Source: Gnetum montanum (lineage: Eukaryota; Streptophyta; Gnetopsida; Gnetales; Gnetaceae). Taken from it: a stretch of 64,000 nucleotides of DNA. A program made the translations under genes and the position numbers. The number at the start of each line of letters is the position of its first letter. Position 1 is the stretch's first letter. The stretch spans positions 522,356 to 586,355 of the forward strand of contig MNCI01025588.1 in NCBI GenBank assembly GCA_015680685.1. The letters run 5' to 3'. This document shows, one piece after another, positions 62,031-64,000 of this stretch. The notes under the pieces were generated by a model. The model made no database searches and had not been told where the DNA came from. It was given only the letters and a program-made list of their open reading frames with translations.

Positions 62031-62049
62031 TCCTTGGCAATGATGCCAA
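62031..62049 (-). promoter_or_regulatory. Element C primer-binding site, tRNA-Asp type
   Basis: Minus strand TTGGCATCATTGCCAAGGA abuts the 5' LTR end CTCATCA. It differs from the TTGGCGCCGTTGCCGGGG type at five positions, all transitions. Confidence 0.72.
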
Positions 62050-62904
62050 TGATGAGTGATGAGGTACCCCTATGCTTAACCATATGAATACGAGCATGTA
62101 CGCACGATCTAGTTGAACTCCATGGATGGACTAGTTGTGGCACCTAAATAGTTATACGTTGATTGCAGTTCGTTGTCTTCCCACCTAGACTAGTATTTGT
62201 TTTGTCATGTATGGTTTAGTCCAAGGTAAGGTGTATGATGTGGTTTCTACGACTATGCTACTCCTAAGGACAATGAGAAGTAACTTAATTAAGCTAATAA
62301 GCAATAAGAAATAAAATCTAAGCTAGCCAAAGTGCAATGAACATCCATCCTTAATCATCCGTACGCATCTTGAACTTCATGTACTACTTCTGGGATTGCC
62401 AAGTACACATCACTCAAAACACTACTTGACACGCTACTGGGTTACCATGTAGTTACACTTAAATGTTCATGATTAAGACGTACTCATTCCGCATTAACAA
62501 CAGGAATAGTAAATGATGATAAAAGAAATATTAACTAAGAAAACAACAATAAATAATTAGTAATTAAATAATTAAAAACTAAGTGAATGCTGCAATGATG
62601 GAGTAATCTCGATTTTTATTGCTGATTGTGTGTGTGTCCAAGTACATCACACTCGAACAAAGGTTCCATACAATTACACGCATCACACTGTGGGCATGCA
62701 CTTGGGAAAAGAATTGAAAACTAACAAAAAGACTCTAGACTCCTAATGACTAACTAATGATCCATTCTCGTGCGCTTGAGTGCTATATTTATAGGCTGAC
62801 ATAGGAATCACAATATCGTGTATACGATATCATATCCAGGTTGCGATATCATGTACCCAATATCGTGTACCCAATATTGGGACCTGTCAAGCCGCAATTC
62901 ATTA
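62050..62904 (-). repeat. Element C 5' LTR
   Basis: Minus strand starts TAATGAATTGCGGCTTG and ends CATCACTCATCA. U3 holds CGATATT words at 62,811-62,880, and the TATA box CCTATAAATATAGC is near 62,781-62,796. Pairs with 53,737-54,573. Confidence 0.85.
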
Positions 62905-63452
62905 GCGAGCTTTCTTGATAAACCTTGTAGCACTTAGACTTAGCTTAATATTTCTTTAATGCATTTATTATTCATGCAATTTATGTTCATACACTTAATT
63001 AATTAATTAATAGTAAGTAATTAATGCACATAAGTACAACCATCTAGAGCATACATTAACGCTTGGTAATCTCAGTGGCATCTATGCTTGGTAACCTAGT
63101 AGCGAGCAACATGTTCAGGATGTGTAGAGCAGATGGGAACGAATGCTTATGTTAGGATTAGTTAGGCATTAATTAGTTACTAGATTAATTAGCATTTAAT
63201 TACTTTATTTTCTACACTTGGGTGAATTAAATGAGAAAAACATAAAAATGATACAAGTCATGTGCCTTAGTTACACTTAACTATACCCTTGAACCTCACA
63301 AGTGGAATTGGGAAGAGAACAATTGCATCCTTGAAATTCACTGCCTAGATCAATTATACTTAGAGAGCTAAAGTCTATGGAATTCAACCAGATCGCTTAG
63401 TGAAAGCTGGTGATTTGTATGCTTGGGCGTAGGGATTGCTCATTGCTCATCA
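62905..63452 (+). repeat. Element A 3' LTR, piece 3
   Basis: From GCGAGCTTTCTTGATAAACC to GCTCATCA, matching 36,190-36,720 of the 5' LTR throughout (CTTATTTTCTACACTTGGGT-type words, AAAAATGATACAAGTCATGT). It ends at the LINE junction with ACAAT. Confidence 0.88.
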
Positions 63453-64000
63453 ACAATCATTCATACATTTCATCAATAAAGATATCAAAGAGAGTTAGAG
63501 AAAGTGGACAACATTACTTAACTCCAATTTTTTTTTTTACAGAATTAAAATTTTTTCTCTAAAATTTCAATCATCATGTCCTTGTACAATCTTTGAGTTG
63601 ATGCAATAAAATCTAAATGGAGGTCAATTTTATGTAAGTGCAACTATAGTTTTGCATGAATCATTGCATCATATGCTTTTTAAAAATCAAGAAAACAAAT
63701 AAAAACTTTTGAGATTCTACTTCTTATAGGCTTAAAAATTTTTGTATTAGGCAATTTTGTAGCCTTTATGTAGTGTCTAAGTGTAACTAAGTGATTAATA
63801 GTGGAATGATTTTGTCTAAAACCTATTCGACACCTTGCTCTGACCTAGTTGCCTTTAGCCTAACAACTGATTCTGTTTTCTAGCAAAGTGCCTAACAACT
63901 TAGCAAAAATATTACTCACAATGATCATTTGATAATTGTTCAAATTATGTTTATCCCCCTTTTTATTTAACAATATAGCTTTACTAGTTTTCCAATGTTT
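63453..64000 (-). mobile_element. LINE reverse transcriptase, 5' portion, split by element A and the window edge
   Basis: Minus-strand translation with stops gives RT motifs in order: a NYQMIIVSNIFAKLLGTLLE start (motif 1/2 region), CRIGFRQNHSTINHLVTLRH, VFICFLDF then KAYDAMIHAKL (motif A), and GVKQCCPLSLTLFDIFIDEM (motif B) just before the element A insertion. The catalytic YAND box follows at 35.9 kb on the other side. The element begins beyond the window. Confidence 0.75.

Larger units (their letters stand above)
53737..62904 (-). mobile_element. Element C: Athila-like element without pol (gag + ORF X)
   Basis: Inserted in A's 3' LTR with target duplication GTGAG (53,732-53,736)/GCGAG (62,905-62,909); A LTR sequence resumes with CTTTCTTGATAAACC. 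LTRs are 53,737-54,573 and 62,050-62,904. Minus-strand order: 5' LTR, primer site, gag (from 61,915), Pro-rich gag end (about 60,100), T-rich post-integrase spacer (59,650-57,561), ORF X (57,560), purine tract, 3' LTR. No protease, RT, RNase H or integrase was found between gag and the spacer, so it would need pol from elsewhere. Coding parts carry stops. Confidence 0.82.
35979..63452 (+). mobile_element. Element A: Athila-like Ty3 LTR retrotransposon, twice interrupted
   Basis: Bounded by ACAAC (35,974-35,978) and ACAAT (63,453-63,457), a 5-bp target duplication with one transition; the LINE reading continues across the outer flanks. Own parts: 35,979-48,660, 53,512-53,736 and 62,905-63,452 (about 13.5 kb). 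The order is 5' LTR, tRNA-Asp-type primer site, gag, protease, RT, RNase H, integrase, spacer, ORF X, 3' LTR. The integrase C-terminal words (DALWAYR..., PIGYS) and the extra third ORF point to the Athila branch. Every ORF carries many stops, so it is dead. Elements B and C sit inside its 3' LTR. Confidence 0.85.

Noticed and set aside
1-64000. CRISPR arrays, rRNA genes, bacterial operons or intact tRNA genes
   Set aside because: No regularly spaced identical repeats, no rRNA landmarks, and the tRNA-like pieces lack closing acceptor stems. Exon-intron structure and retroelements show a plant nuclear genome.

Overview
The window is nuclear DNA of a seed plant. It has one complete, conserved, intron-rich gene and about 40 kb of decayed, nested retroelements in AT-rich sequence. 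The gene is a full DEK1 (DEFECTIVE KERNEL 1) phytocalpain on the minus strand. Its divergence from angiosperm DEK1, together with the Athila-like and LINE debris, fits a large-genome gymnosperm such as a conifer. That lineage call is inference from family knowledge, not a direct observation.

Layout. 1-4.0 kb: a truncated LTR fragment at the left edge, tRNA-derived SINE-like pieces and otherwise non-coding sequence. 4.0-22.7 kb (minus): DEK1. Thirty coding exons were placed by hand from splice sites, reading phase and protein similarity; they give an uninterrupted frame of 2,165 codons plus stop. The gene encodes an N-terminal membrane block, a large loop, a second membrane block, a linker with a LamG-like domain, a calpain protease core with its Cys-His-Asn triad intact, and a C2-like domain. 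The leader carries two overlapping upstream ORFs, and one intron is of the rare GC-AG class. 22.7-25.4 kb: low-complexity and AT-rich sequence. 25.4-31.2 kb: two adjacent diverged copies of a roughly 2.4 kb non-coding unit, the first split by a LINE fragment. 31.2-34.9 kb: non-coding sequence with small tandem duplications.

34.9-64.0 kb is a nest. A minus-strand LINE (34.9-35.98 kb and 63.45 kb to the window end) is split inside its reverse transcriptase by element A, an Athila-like Ty3 element on the plus strand (35,979-63,452; ACAAC/ACAAT duplication). The 3' LTR of A is split twice: by truncated element B (48,661-53,511) and by minus-strand element C (53,737-62,904; GTGAG/GCGAG duplication). 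A keeps traces of gag, protease, RT, RNase H, integrase, a 2 kb spacer and a third ORF ('ORF X'). C keeps gag, spacer and ORF X but has lost pol. All reading frames are broken by stops, and the primer-binding sites differ from the tRNA-Asp type only by transitions, so these copies are old and deamination-decayed.

The most interesting signal is in the spacer upstream of ORF X. In both A and C a TATA box lies about 460-490 bp before the ORF X start. It is preceded by motifs that resemble the U3 of that same element's own LTR (CGATATCG repeats in C; CCGCAT/TCGATGC/TGTCGAC words in A). This suggests a second, internal, LTR-like promoter driving the third ORF.
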